Positions 37,318 through 45,555 of a stretch of DNA of 64,000 nt are shown piece by piece. The DNA is taken from contig NZ_AEYE02000014.1 of assembly GCF_000298315.2 (NCBI RefSeq), forward strand, positions 186,001-250,000. The letters run 5' to 3'. Origin of the DNA: Rhizobium grahamii CCGE 502 (lineage in GTDB: Bacteria > Pseudomonadota > Alphaproteobacteria > Rhizobiales > Rhizobiaceae). The notes beneath the pieces were generated by a model. The model was given only the letters and a program-made list of their open reading frames with translations, did no database searches and was not told the origin of the DNA. The translations under genes were made by a program, and so were the position numbers. The stretch's first letter is position 1, and every line of letters begins with the position of its first letter.

Positions 37318-37671
37318 TCAAAGCTGCAGGAACGGAACAAAGCCGCCGAAAATCATGCGCTTGCCGTCGAAGATCGACTTCCACTCGTCGCCTTGCAGAC
37401 GCGGATCGGCCATCACCTTTGTCATGATTTCATCCCGCTCCTGGCGTGAACCGTAGACGATCCAGGAGAAGACAACGACCTCGTCGTCGGCCGCCTGGAC
37501 TGCACGAGGAAACGAGGTCAGTTCACCATAGGGGACATCGTCGGCGATGCATTCCACATATTCTTTGGCACCATGGGCCTTCCAGACAGCGCCGGTCGTA
37601 GCGGAAAAGGCTTTATAGGCCTCGATGTTCTTCTGCGGCACGGCCACGACGAACCCATCGACATAGGACAT
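37318..37671 (-). CDS. DUF1428 family protein
   Basis: A 117-residue dimeric ferredoxin-like (alpha/beta barrel) protein of the YbaA/DUF1428 family: MSYVDGFVVAVPQKNIEAYK, HGAKEYVECIADDVPYGE, DGKRMIFGGFVPFLQL. Function is not established. It is divergent from the VOC gene. Confidence 0.88.
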   Translation of the reverse strand: MSYVDGFVVAVPQKNIEAYKAFSATTGAVWKAHGAKEYVECIADDVPYGELTSFPRAVQAADDEVVVFSWIVYGSRQERDEIMTKVMADPRLQGDEWKSIFDGKRMIFGGFVPFLQL

Positions 37672-37876
37672 GTTTTACTCCCTTTGCGTTGTTGCACGTC
37701 CAAGGACGAACGGGGTTGGCTTGGACCGACATCCCTCTTCGAACTAAAACTAGGCGGGATCGACGACAGGCAAGGATGTGCGGCCAACTTCCCGTCGGGA
37801 AAATTCGCCTTCGATTGTCGGCAGCTCTCCTCTTTTGGCGTCCTTGCCACAGATTAACCGCCCAGGAGAACAAGCG

Positions 37877-38329
37877 ATGCAGAAGATCACGCCTTTCCTT
37901 TGGTTCGACAACCAACTCGATGAAGCCATCAGCTTCTATAGCGCGATATTCAAGAGCGCCGGGGATCCGCAGGTGAAACGAGGCCCGGATGGAAGAGCAT
38001 TTGCTGCCACGTTCGAACTGGAAGGCCAGCAGTTCATGGGACTGAATGGCGGCCCTCAGTTCAAGTTCAGCGAGGCCATCTCATTCTTCGTCCGCTGCAA
38101 GGACCAAGCCGAGGTCGACTACTACTGGGAAAGGCTGCTCGATGGCGGCAAGCCGCAGCAGTGCGGCTGGCTGAAGGACCGCTTCGGCCTCTCCTGGCAG
38201 ATCATCCCCGACGCGCTGATGCGCTATCTCAACGATGCGGACAGCGAAAAAGCCATGCGCGTGCAGGCCGCGATGATGCAGATGGTGAAGATCGATGTCG
38301 CGACGCTCGACGAGGCCTACGCGGGTTGA
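37877..38329 (+). CDS. VOC-superfamily (PhnB-like) protein
   Basis: A 150-residue protein of the PhnB-like glyoxalase/bleomycin-resistance group: ITPFLWFDNQLDEAISFYSA, QFMGLNGGPQFKFSEAISFF, FGLSWQIIPDAL. Members are usually metal-binding enzymes or resistance proteins; the substrate is unknown. Start at 37877 with AGGAGAAC upstream. Its last 13 bp overlap the 3' end of the LysR gene on the other strand. Confidence 0.88.
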   Translation: MQKITPFLWFDNQLDEAISFYSAIFKSAGDPQVKRGPDGRAFAATFELEGQQFMGLNGGPQFKFSEAISFFVRCKDQAEVDYYWERLLDGGKPQQCGWLKDRFGLSWQIIPDALMRYLNDADSEKAMRVQAAMMQMVKIDVATLDEAYAG

Positions 38330-39336
38330 CCTCCGGACAGCGCAACAAGCGGTATCCGATCCTTCAATTGCGCTTGCATCTCGGCTTCCTGGCACTGCGT
38401 GGTGACGCGCAGCGTGCGGAACTGTTCCACGAGGAAGTCCACGAGCGCCCGAACAGCCGTCGGCAGTCCTCGCGATGCAGTGAAGACGAGATAGATCGTC
38501 GCCTGGGACATCTGATGATCTGGTAGGAGGCGAACCAGCCGGCCGTCGCGTATTCCTTCGGCGCAAATATGGTCTGGCAAGAGCCCGACCCCTACACCGG
38601 CATAGATAGCCTCAAGCACTGCGGAGACGCTGCGGCAGCTCATGCGCGGTTTGTGCTGGTGCCGGTACCGGGTGCCGTCGGGTCCAGTGAATTCCCATAT
38701 ATCCAAGTCCTGCCATTCCGTCAGCGGTCCGGCAAACGATACCGTTGGCGCATCGACGAGACAGTCGATACCTTCGATCGACGGCAGCGAGCTTGCAACC
38801 TTCTGGTTTGCAACAAGGATCAGATCCACCTTGCTAAGCACACGCATCGTCAGCTCAGAATCGGTCTCCTCGGTCAATTGTGCGCGAACAGCAAGGTCGA
38901 GGCGCTCGTCGATGATGTCGACCCGTCGATCCGTGGTGAGTATCTGCAGCTGAACCTTGGGGTATCGATTGAGAAACTCCGGGATCATGGTGCCAAGCGA
39001 ACCATCCAGCAGTCCGTGTGGCACACTTATGCGGATCTGTCCCTGCGGCTCTCCCGTGGCATCGTTGATCGCCTTCGCCGCGCGATCCGCTTCACGCAGC
39101 ATATTTTCACAGTGATTGTAAAAAGCGCGCCCGACTTCCGTCACCCGGAACCGATTGACTGTCCGCTCAAGCAGCCTGACTCCAAGCCGCGTCTCGAGCG
39201 CAGTGATATGCCGGCTGAGCTTGGATTTCGGCATGCTGAGTACCCGCCCTGCGGCGGAGAAACCGTTGTGGCGAACAACTGCGGCAAAATAGACGAAATC
39301 GTTCAGATCCTGAAAAACGCCCTCTGCGTTGAGCAT
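38317..39336 (-). CDS. LysR-family transcriptional regulator
   Basis: A 339-residue LysR protein. The winged HTH is LNDFVYFAAVVRHNGFSAAG with MPKSKLSRHITALETRLGVR. An effector domain (IRISVPHGLLDGSLG...) follows. AAAGAGG precedes the ATG at 39336. A perfect 16-bp palindrome 92 bp upstream is a likely autoregulatory site. Its target gene is not obvious from neighbours. Confidence 0.92.
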   Translation of the reverse strand: MLNAEGVFQDLNDFVYFAAVVRHNGFSAAGRVLSMPKSKLSRHITALETRLGVRLLERTVNRFRVTEVGRAFYNHCENMLREADRAAKAINDATGEPQGQIRISVPHGLLDGSLGTMIPEFLNRYPKVQLQILTTDRRVDIIDERLDLAVRAQLTEETDSELTMRVLSKVDLILVANQKVASSLPSIEGIDCLVDAPTVSFAGPLTEWQDLDIWEFTGPDGTRYRHQHKPRMSCRSVSAVLEAIYAGVGVGLLPDHICAEGIRDGRLVRLLPDHQMSQATIYLVFTASRGLPTAVRALVDFLVEQFRTLRVTTQCQEAEMQAQLKDRIPLVALSGGQPA

Positions 39337-39427
39337 CGGGGAACCTCTTTCCATAAAGCGATAGGCCTGCGATCGCTACCGATTACCGCTCGCGGCGGGC
39401 AATGCCAACCGTCCTACAGAAGTTTTC

Positions 39428-39443
39428 GTTCCAAATTTGGAAC
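39428..39443. promoter_or_regulatory. 16-bp perfect palindrome, candidate LysR operator
   Basis: GTTCCAAATTTGGAAC, with an extra half-site GTTCCAA at 39449-39455. The form (T-N11-A core, additional half-site) and distance of 92 bp from the LysR start fit a LysR autoregulatory site. Confidence 0.65.
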
Positions 39444-39679
39444 ACTGCGTTCCAATCCCTGCCCTTCAATTCCGAGAATGGCGGGATTATCTGCGGGGAG
39501 ATTTCCTTTGGCGCCATTGCAATGGTGGCGCCAGACGCGCTCCTTACGAGCCTCCGAAAACAGTCTTAGCCGTTCCAATGCCCGCAGCACTGCGGCGCAG
39601 TGTGATTTTTCGCCTATGTATTTGATATTGTTACATAAAAACCACACAGAAAACCAAAGAACCGTCACGAGGAGGCATT

Positions 39680-39742
39680 TTGATACCGGGAGAATTGATA
39701 GATTTAATCAAGGATGAAATTAAGGCTTCAGCGGTTCGCTGA
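39680..39742 (+). CDS. Possible 20-residue leader peptide before porin
   Basis: A TTG-started ORF encoding MIPGELIDLIKDEIKASAVR, 4 nt after a strong GAGGAGG. It ends 80 bp before the porin ATG. It may be a translated leader affecting porin expression, or a chance ORF behind a chance ribosome site. No homologue recognised. Confidence 0.3.
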   Translation: MIPGELIDLIKDEIKASAVR

Positions 39743-39822
39743 TCCGCCAGCCGAAAGGCAAACTATCGGAACGGCCCCGTCTCCCATGGCGGCTGTTCAA
39801 TCGAAAAGGAAATGGATTTCAA

Positions 39823-40848
39823 ATGAACATACGGATGGCTTTGTTGACCTCCGCCGCAGCATTTGCTGCTGCGTCCACGCCGGTCTTCGCTGCTGATGCA
39901 ATCGTCGCAGCTGAACCCGAGCCGGTTGAATACGTCCGCGTCTGCGACGCGTACGGCACAGGTTACTTTTACATCCCGGGCACCGAAACCTGCCTCAAGG
40001 TCAGCGGTTACCTGCGTTTTGAAGTTTACGGCGGCCCGAACGAGAAGGACACCTCGGACTGGAACGCCCGTACGCGTGCTCAGGTTCAGTTCACGGCCAA
40101 GAGCGACACGGAATATGGCCCGCTTACCGGCGTAATCGTTCTTCGTAACAACGGCGACAACACTTCGACGAACTCGACCCTGGACTCGGCCTACATCGAC
40201 ATCGCCGGCTTCCGCGCTGGTCTGTTCTACAGCTGGTGGGATGACGACCTTTCGGGCGAGCCTGACGTTCTGTCGAGCTTTCAAACCCTGCACAACTCCA
40301 TCCGCTACCAGTATGAAAATGGCGATTTCTACGCCGGCATCAGCGTAGACGAGCTGGAAGACGGCTACTACAAGGACGGTGAAAACCCGAACAACGTCGG
40401 CGTTGCCCTCGGCGTTGGCGGCAAGGCTGGCGTGGTCAGCTATCAGCTCATCGGCGGTTACGACACCGACAATGAAGAAGGTGCTGTTCGCGGCATGATC
40501 TTCGCCGACATCGGTCCGGGCACGCTCGGCCTGGCAGCTGTTTACGCGTCTGGTCCGAACTCCTACTACTCTCAGTCGGAATGGACCGTTGCTGCCGAAT
40601 ACGCGATCAAGGCGACCGACAAGTGGACCATCACCCCGGAAGCCCAGTACTTCGGCAATTACGTGCCTGATCTCGACAACTTCCACGGCGACTCGTTCGA
40701 CGGCCTGGGCGACGCTTGGAACGTCGGCATCACGGTCGACTATCAGATCGTAGACAACCTCTACGCCAAGGCGACTGTCGACTATACCGACCCGGATGAC
40801 GCTGACGAAGTGACGAAGGGCTTCTTCCGTCTGCAGCGCGCGTTCTAA
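39823..40848 (+). CDS. Outer-membrane porin (Porin_2, RopA/Omp2b type)
   Basis: A 341-residue alphaproteobacterial porin. Signal peptide cleaved after residue 23 (TPVFA|AD). The mature start EYVRVCDAYGTGYFYIPGTE, then CLKVSGYLRFEVYGG, is the family signature with two cysteines. A Gly/Asp/Tyr-rich 16-strand-type barrel ends in Phe (GFFRLQRAF), the outer-membrane sorting signal. It forms general diffusion trimers. Upstream lies a long leader; downstream a GGCGCC-rich hairpin. Confidence 0.95.
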   Translation: MNIRMALLTSAAAFAAASTPVFAADAIVAAEPEPVEYVRVCDAYGTGYFYIPGTETCLKVSGYLRFEVYGGPNEKDTSDWNARTRAQVQFTAKSDTEYGPLTGVIVLRNNGDNTSTNSTLDSAYIDIAGFRAGLFYSWWDDDLSGEPDVLSSFQTLHNSIRYQYENGDFYAGISVDELEDGYYKDGENPNNVGVALGVGGKAGVVSYQLIGGYDTDNEEGAVRGMIFADIGPGTLGLAAVYASGPNSYYSQSEWTVAAEYAIKATDKWTITPEAQYFGNYVPDLDNFHGDSFDGLGDAWNVGITVDYQIVDNLYAKATVDYTDPDDADEVTKGFFRLQRAF

Positions 40849-40860
40849 TCCAAAAAATCC

Positions 40861-40888
40861 CGGCGCCCTGGATCAACCTTGGGCGCCG
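40861..40888 (+). terminator. Probable porin terminator
   Basis: 8-bp stem CGGCGCCC (40861-40868)/GGGCGCCG (40881-40888) 12 bp after the porin stop. The T run is weak and begins about 10 nt later. Confidence 0.55.
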
Positions 40889-41005
40889 TGTGTATCGCGT
40901 TTTCTGATCCGATTGACCTCCGATCAGTTACGGGGACTGGTCCGGTTTCCCTGCCGGACCGTCCTTGTTTTCTCCTCCCAAGCATGCCACCGCACTTCCG
41001 CGGTA

Positions 41006-41386
41006 TCAGTCCGGCAACTCCTCGATTGAATCGACCCGATCGGGATAGAAGGCGAGATGATCCTTGATCTCGCTGACCGCCGCGTACGGACTTTCATAGG
41101 TCCAGATCGCATTCGCGAAATCTTCTTCACCCATCATGATGTTGAAATACGATGCCTCCCCCTTGTAGGGGCAATAGGTGTGGTGATCACTTCGCGTGAG
41201 AAGCGCCATGTCGACATCGGCACGCGGTACGTACAGCACGGCAGGATAAGAGGCTTCCTTCAGTGTTAACGCTTTGCGGCTGTCGGCAATAACCTGCCCA
41301 CGCAGCTTCACGACGACGCGGGCTGGATTAGGCCTGACGGTAATCGGGTGATCGGGACCTGGGACTTTCATGGGGTGTGCGGACAT
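41006..41386 (-). CDS. DUF427 domain protein
   Basis: A 126-residue single-domain DUF427 (Mth680-like fold) protein: ITVRPNPARVVVKLRGQVIA, LYVPRADVDMALLTRSDHHT, YCPYKGEASYFNI. Function unknown. Start at 41386 because AAAGGAG precedes it by 6 nt; the longer frame has no family content. Confidence 0.88.
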   Translation of the reverse strand: MSAHPMKVPGPDHPITVRPNPARVVVKLRGQVIADSRKALTLKEASYPAVLYVPRADVDMALLTRSDHHTYCPYKGEASYFNIMMGEEDFANAIWTYESPYAAVSEIKDHLAFYPDRVDSIEELPD

Positions 41387-41472
41387 CAGCAGCTCCTTTC
41401 GGCCAGAAACCAGATATAGGAGCCGCTGTATCATATTGCAGGAGCCGGGCCCGGCTTCCGCGTATTTCGGAA

Positions 41473-42408
41473 CTACCAGCGTTCTAGCCCAAGCAGCTTG
41501 CCTCCAAGCGGCGAAAGCTCTGCCGTCGCCGTATTGTATCTCTCCCATTCGCGCGGATCACCGGGGAAGGCGTCGCGCTTAGGGTGGTCACGTTCGCGCC
41601 ACAGGCGGATGCGCTCCTCCCGCTCGCCGACGTCGTCGTATTCCGCGGGATGCATCGAGATATATTGAGCCATCCGGGCTCGATCGGTCGAGTGGTTCGG
41701 TCGCACGCCATGCGCGAGCAGCGAATTGAAGATCATCAAATCTCCCGGCTCCATGTCGATATTGACGATCGCCAGCCCAGTCATATCAGGGTGCATGGGG
41801 TCGCGGTCTGCCGGCTGCGTCTTCTCCCATTCCTCGAAATGCTGAAAGAGCTCTGGAACGCACTGGAACCCACCGACATCGCCATCCTGCTTCTTCAGGC
41901 TGAGCACGCCCTGCACACCGATCGGCAACGGCCGGATCGAGGTGTCGACGTCCCAATGAATGAAGCCGTTCGGATTACCTTTGACTTTCCTTGGCGGATT
42001 GAGATTGGCGCGATCGATGGTCACCCAAAGATCCTCCCGGTCCCAGATATCGACGAAAGCGCCGTAGACGCGCGGCTCCATACGGTTATCCCACAGCGCC
42101 TGGTGATTATAGATTTCCAGCATGCCGGTGTTGTTGAGCTCTTTCATCTTGTGCTCACGGCGCTGCGGCGCATACCACGTGGATGCGTCGTTCGGGTCCT
42201 TCTCGTCAAAGCGCCAGAGCACTTCGACAAGCCGCTCGACATTCGCCGCAGGGACGGCCTGGCGAACGATGACATAACCTTTCGTAATCCAATGTTGCCA
42301 GTCCGCCTCCGATAGCACGCGAAGCGGCAACGTCTTCTTGATATCCTTGAGTTGGGTCGCCGTCGTTGACGTTGTCGGGTGCGCGTCCCGCTTGAGTGAC
42401 TGCTGCAT
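41473..42408 (-). CDS. Phytanoyl-CoA dioxygenase family protein
   Basis: A 311-residue Fe(II)/2-oxoglutarate oxygenase. The iron facial triad is visible as H-x-D in FIHWDVDTS and the distal His in LAHGVRPNHS; Arg in STDRARMAQY should bind 2-oxoglutarate. Substrate unknown (not necessarily phytanoyl-CoA). The ATG at 42408 follows GGAGGATAAAT. It is divergent from an AraC regulator, which may control it. Confidence 0.88.
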   Translation of the reverse strand: MQQSLKRDAHPTTSTTATQLKDIKKTLPLRVLSEADWQHWITKGYVIVRQAVPAANVERLVEVLWRFDEKDPNDASTWYAPQRREHKMKELNNTGMLEIYNHQALWDNRMEPRVYGAFVDIWDREDLWVTIDRANLNPPRKVKGNPNGFIHWDVDTSIRPLPIGVQGVLSLKKQDGDVGGFQCVPELFQHFEEWEKTQPADRDPMHPDMTGLAIVNIDMEPGDLMIFNSLLAHGVRPNHSTDRARMAQYISMHPAEYDDVGEREERIRLWRERDHPKRDAFPGDPREWERYNTATAELSPLGGKLLGLERW

Positions 42409-42537
42409 ATTTATCCTCCATCGAGCCAATCCCTGTTCCTCAGGTGATGACGAGAATACCAAGCCAGATAGTCGGATGTTGTCGCGGCCTGGCAAATACT
42501 GATACTATTCTGGCGCCATCAAAAGTGCGGGCGCCGG

Positions 42538-43401
42538 ATGAGACCATATCTCGAAAAACTGATACAAGAACCGGAGAGCTCTCTTAGCCGCCTGAACAGG
42601 CGTCTGGACGATTCCATTCCCTTCCAGTGGCATCACCACCCCGAGTTCGAATTGACCCTGACGCTGAACTCGCGAGGCCAGCGCTTCATTGGCGATCATG
42701 TCGGGGAGTATGACGATGGTGACCTTGTACTGGTTGGTCCGAACCTGCCACACACATGGTCCTCGCGGGAGAAGATCGCTCCATCCGAGCCGCATGTAGC
42801 GCTCGTAACATGGTTTCATCCCGATTGGACGCAACGGCTGGCGCAGACCTCTGTCGAGCTCCGCGCCATCGAGGCCATGCTTGCCCGCGCCGATCGGGGG
42901 CTCCAGTTCAGCTGCGGCGCCGCAATCGCGATTCGCCCACTGTACGAAAGCCTGTTCGTTGCTGCACCGACCGAACGCTTCTTCACCCTGCTCGCTATTC
43001 TGCACCAACTATCCGGGGATACATCATCGCAGCCGTTGGCAACGACATCGCCGCCGCGCGAAACAGCCGGCGAGAATCGCGAGCGGATCGATCGGCTGCT
43101 CAACCACATTCACATGAATTACGGCAGGCCCATCGCTCTTGCCGAACTCGCCGATATCGCGGCCCTCAGCCTTTCAGGGCTCCATCGACTATTCCTCAAA
43201 CACACGGGCAAGACGATTTCAGACTACCTCATCCATATCAGGATTGGCGATGCCTGCGCTCGCCTGTCGGGCACGAGGCAGCCCATCGCTGTTGTCGCCG
43301 ACGCGGCCGGTTATGGTTCGCTCGCAAACTTCAACAGGCAGTTCCGAGCACTGAAAGGCATGACCCCACGGGATTATCGCGCTCTCTTCCAGCATTGGTA
43401 A
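42538..43401 (+). CDS. AraC-family regulator, divergent to PhyH gene
   Basis: A 287-residue regulator with an N-terminal cupin sensor (FQWHHHPEFELTLTLNSRGQ, GDHVGEYDDGDLVLVGPNLP) and two C-terminal HTHs (AELADIAALSLSGLHRLFLK and AVVADAAGYGSLANFNRQFR). Such cupin-AraC proteins often sense sugars. The 129-bp divergent region carries an imperfect inverted repeat (42464-42472/42504-42513). Confidence 0.9.
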   Translation: MRPYLEKLIQEPESSLSRLNRRLDDSIPFQWHHHPEFELTLTLNSRGQRFIGDHVGEYDDGDLVLVGPNLPHTWSSREKIAPSEPHVALVTWFHPDWTQRLAQTSVELRAIEAMLARADRGLQFSCGAAIAIRPLYESLFVAAPTERFFTLLAILHQLSGDTSSQPLATTSPPRETAGENRERIDRLLNHIHMNYGRPIALAELADIAALSLSGLHRLFLKHTGKTISDYLIHIRIGDACARLSGTRQPIAVVADAAGYGSLANFNRQFRALKGMTPRDYRALFQHW

Positions 43402-43419
43402 TGCCGTAGCACCGCATTG

Positions 43420-44307
43420 CTATTCTGCCTTCATCTCGCGCCGCCGAAACAGGCCAAGGCCGAGGACTGCCGCGAGCACGCAGGCAACGCCGGCGATCTG
43501 ACGGAAATGCAAAGGCTCACCGAGCAGGACGAATGCCATCAAGAGCGCGGAGACCGGTGCGACTGCCGTGAAAAGCGAAGCCTCAATTCCGCTGACACGC
43601 TCCGCTCCCGCGTACCAGAGAACAAAGCCGGCAACGGTCGGCACAAGCGCGTAATAGATCACCGCCGACATTGCGCCCGCGGGAAATTCGCCCGGAACGC
43701 CCTCCGTCACCAACGCCGCGACCATCGCCACAATAAATCCAAGTCCCGTCATCACCGCCGACTGTGTCAGCGCCGGAATCTTTGTGCTGAGCTTCTTGTT
43801 GAGGAGAATGAATAGGCTTTCGCAGATGACGGCACCGAATACCAACATATTGCCAAGCAGCGATCCCTCTCCAGCATCGGGCGAAAAGGCGATAAAGAGA
43901 ACACCGGCCGTCGCCAACGCAATCGCCAGCACCATCGACGAATGTGGCCTCTCGCGCAGGACGAGAATGGAAAGCGCCCCGGCGACCACAGGCAGCGTTC
44001 CGATGATGACGCCAGCGTCGGCGGCAGTGGTCAACCGCAGGCCCGAAATCAGCAGGGTCGTGTAACCAACGCTACCCGCACCAGCCTGAACGAGAAGGAT
44101 GATCCAATCGCGAGACGGCAGGCTTGGTAGGCGCTTTCCGGTCAGGCGCATCAACAGCAAAAAGAACGGGAAAGCAACGGCGAAGCGAAGGGCCGTCGCT
44201 GTGAACGGCGGCATGCCTGACGCAATGACGCGGCTTGCAACGACGGTGCTGCCGACCGTCATCATCGCCAACGTCAGATAGACATAACCCTGTAAGTGTC
44301 GCTGCAT
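43420..44307 (-). CDS. EamA/DMT-family transporter
   Basis: A 295-residue ten-helix exporter with two EamA repeats (YLTLAMMTVGSTVVASRVIA; LGNMLVFGAVICESLFILLN). It is downstream of, and parallel to, an AraC regulator (69 bp gap), a common pairing in which the regulator controls the exporter. Substrate unknown, possibly amino-acid or metabolite efflux. Confidence 0.88.
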   Translation of the reverse strand: MQRHLQGYVYLTLAMMTVGSTVVASRVIASGMPPFTATALRFAVAFPFFLLLMRLTGKRLPSLPSRDWIILLVQAGAGSVGYTTLLISGLRLTTAADAGVIIGTLPVVAGALSILVLRERPHSSMVLAIALATAGVLFIAFSPDAGEGSLLGNMLVFGAVICESLFILLNKKLSTKIPALTQSAVMTGLGFIVAMVAALVTEGVPGEFPAGAMSAVIYYALVPTVAGFVLWYAGAERVSGIEASLFTAVAPVSALLMAFVLLGEPLHFRQIAGVACVLAAVLGLGLFRRREMKAE

Positions 44308-44376
44308 CGCCCTCTCCTGTTTGCGCAGAGGAAAGACGAAAACCGCCGGGCGATCTTGTATGAAATTGCACTGCAG

Positions 44377-45177
44377 TCAGGCGACGGCGTTGGCATAGGT
44401 GCGCGGAGAGATCCCGTACTTCCGGACGAAAACGCGAGTCATGTGGCTTTGGTCGGCAAAGCCGCTGGCAAGGGCCGCCTCCGCCAAGGCCACACCGCCG
44501 GCGATCAGACGCCGGGCAAGATGGATGCGGCGCTGGACAAGATAGGCATGTGGCGTCATGCCGGTCGCCTTGGCAAAACCACGCAGCACCTGGAACCGGC
44601 TGAGCTGGCTGGCGCGGGCCAAGTCGGAGAGGGAGATGGCCGCAGTCGGATCGCAGTCAATCATCTCCTGCGCGATCCGGATGGCCCGCGGCGCCGCCTG
44701 CGCATCATTTGCGACGGCCTCCGACACCACATGCGCGATGAGTACGAGGAGAGCTTTCTCCCGCTGTAGCCGATGCTCGCCTGTACCCACCACGAGTGCA
44801 AACGCCGCCTCGAACTGCGCGGCGATCGCTTTGTCGTGCAGTACAGGGTGTTCTATCTCGACAGCAGATCGCCGCCCCTCCGTGATATCGGACACGTTGG
44901 TCGCGACTATCTCAGGATCGAAGTAGAGGATTCGCCAGGATCTCCCCTCGCCGATCGGCATGCCATCATGCACTTCGTTCGGATTGACGGTGATGATATC
45001 GCCGGCACCCGCCTCGACCATGCCCCGTCCGCTCAGAGATTTCTGTGCGCCCGACGAGACCAGCCCGATGCCAAACTGCTCGTGCGTGTGCCGTGCAAAA
45101 CTCTGGCTGCTATCAGCAGCCACGGCCTCGACACCGGAAATTGCTGACTTGAACATGCAAAACTGACTGCGGGCCAT
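44377..45177 (-). CDS. AraC-family regulator next to DMT exporter
   Basis: A 266-residue regulator: N-terminal AraC-binding cupin (FARHTHEQFGIGLVSSGAQ, GDIITVNPNEVHDG) and C-terminal double HTH (SLSDLARASQLSRFQVLRGF, ALASGFADQSHMTRVFVRKY). The start at 45177 is preferred over an internal ATG because GGAAG lies upstream. Likely activates the following exporter gene. Confidence 0.9.
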   Translation of the reverse strand: MARSQFCMFKSAISGVEAVAADSSQSFARHTHEQFGIGLVSSGAQKSLSGRGMVEAGAGDIITVNPNEVHDGMPIGEGRSWRILYFDPEIVATNVSDITEGRRSAVEIEHPVLHDKAIAAQFEAAFALVVGTGEHRLQREKALLVLIAHVVSEAVANDAQAAPRAIRIAQEMIDCDPTAAISLSDLARASQLSRFQVLRGFAKATGMTPHAYLVQRRIHLARRLIAGGVALAEAALASGFADQSHMTRVFVRKYGISPRTYANAVA

Positions 45178-45290
45178 GCGTGCGCTTCCGGACGTGATGC
45201 CGCATAATGCCAGCCCAGGCTGCTCAAAACAACGCAGAGAAAATTCGCCCGGTTCAGGGTGTTACGGCAGCGATTGATCGGCTCGGCGGA

Positions 45291-45452
45291 TCAATGGATT
45301 GTTTCGAGAGAATCGCCGCCGCCGAGAATCACAAATACATCCTCAAGCGCTGCGACCAGGATGTCGGTGAGCTCGTCGCCACGGTTCTCGACGAAGGCGG
45401 CCTTGGTCGCCTCATCCTGAAGTTCGAAGAAGCGCTCGATTTCGTTCGACAT
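45291..45452 (-). CDS. Small acidic hypothetical protein
   Basis: A 53-residue acidic protein (MSNEIERFFELQDEATKAAF, then VENRGDELTDILVAALEDVF). AAAGGACAATGAG precedes the ATG. I do not recognise it; helical and cytoplasmic by look. It lies 103 bp downstream of the DUF930 gene in the same direction. Confidence 0.5.
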   Translation of the reverse strand: MSNEIERFFELQDEATKAAFVENRGDELTDILVAALEDVFVILGGGDSLETIH

Positions 45453-45555
45453 CTCATTGTCCTTTCCCGCGCCACCGACATGTGGCGATGAGACGAGGCT
45501 ATTCCGGTTGTCTTGTGCCGAACTGGTGCCAGTTCTGTAGCGGCCTTTCCGGCAG

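Larger units (their letters stand above)
39337..39822. promoter_or_regulatory. Long intergenic region, LysR gene to porin
   Basis: A 486-bp divergent gap. It holds the palindrome at 39428-39443, a possible leader ORF at 39680-39742, and presumably the strong porin promoter. The leader of the porin could be more than 150 nt. Confidence 0.6.

Noticed and set aside
39763-40686. 307-residue frame opposite the porin
   Set aside because: Fully antisense to a strongly supported porin and without motifs.
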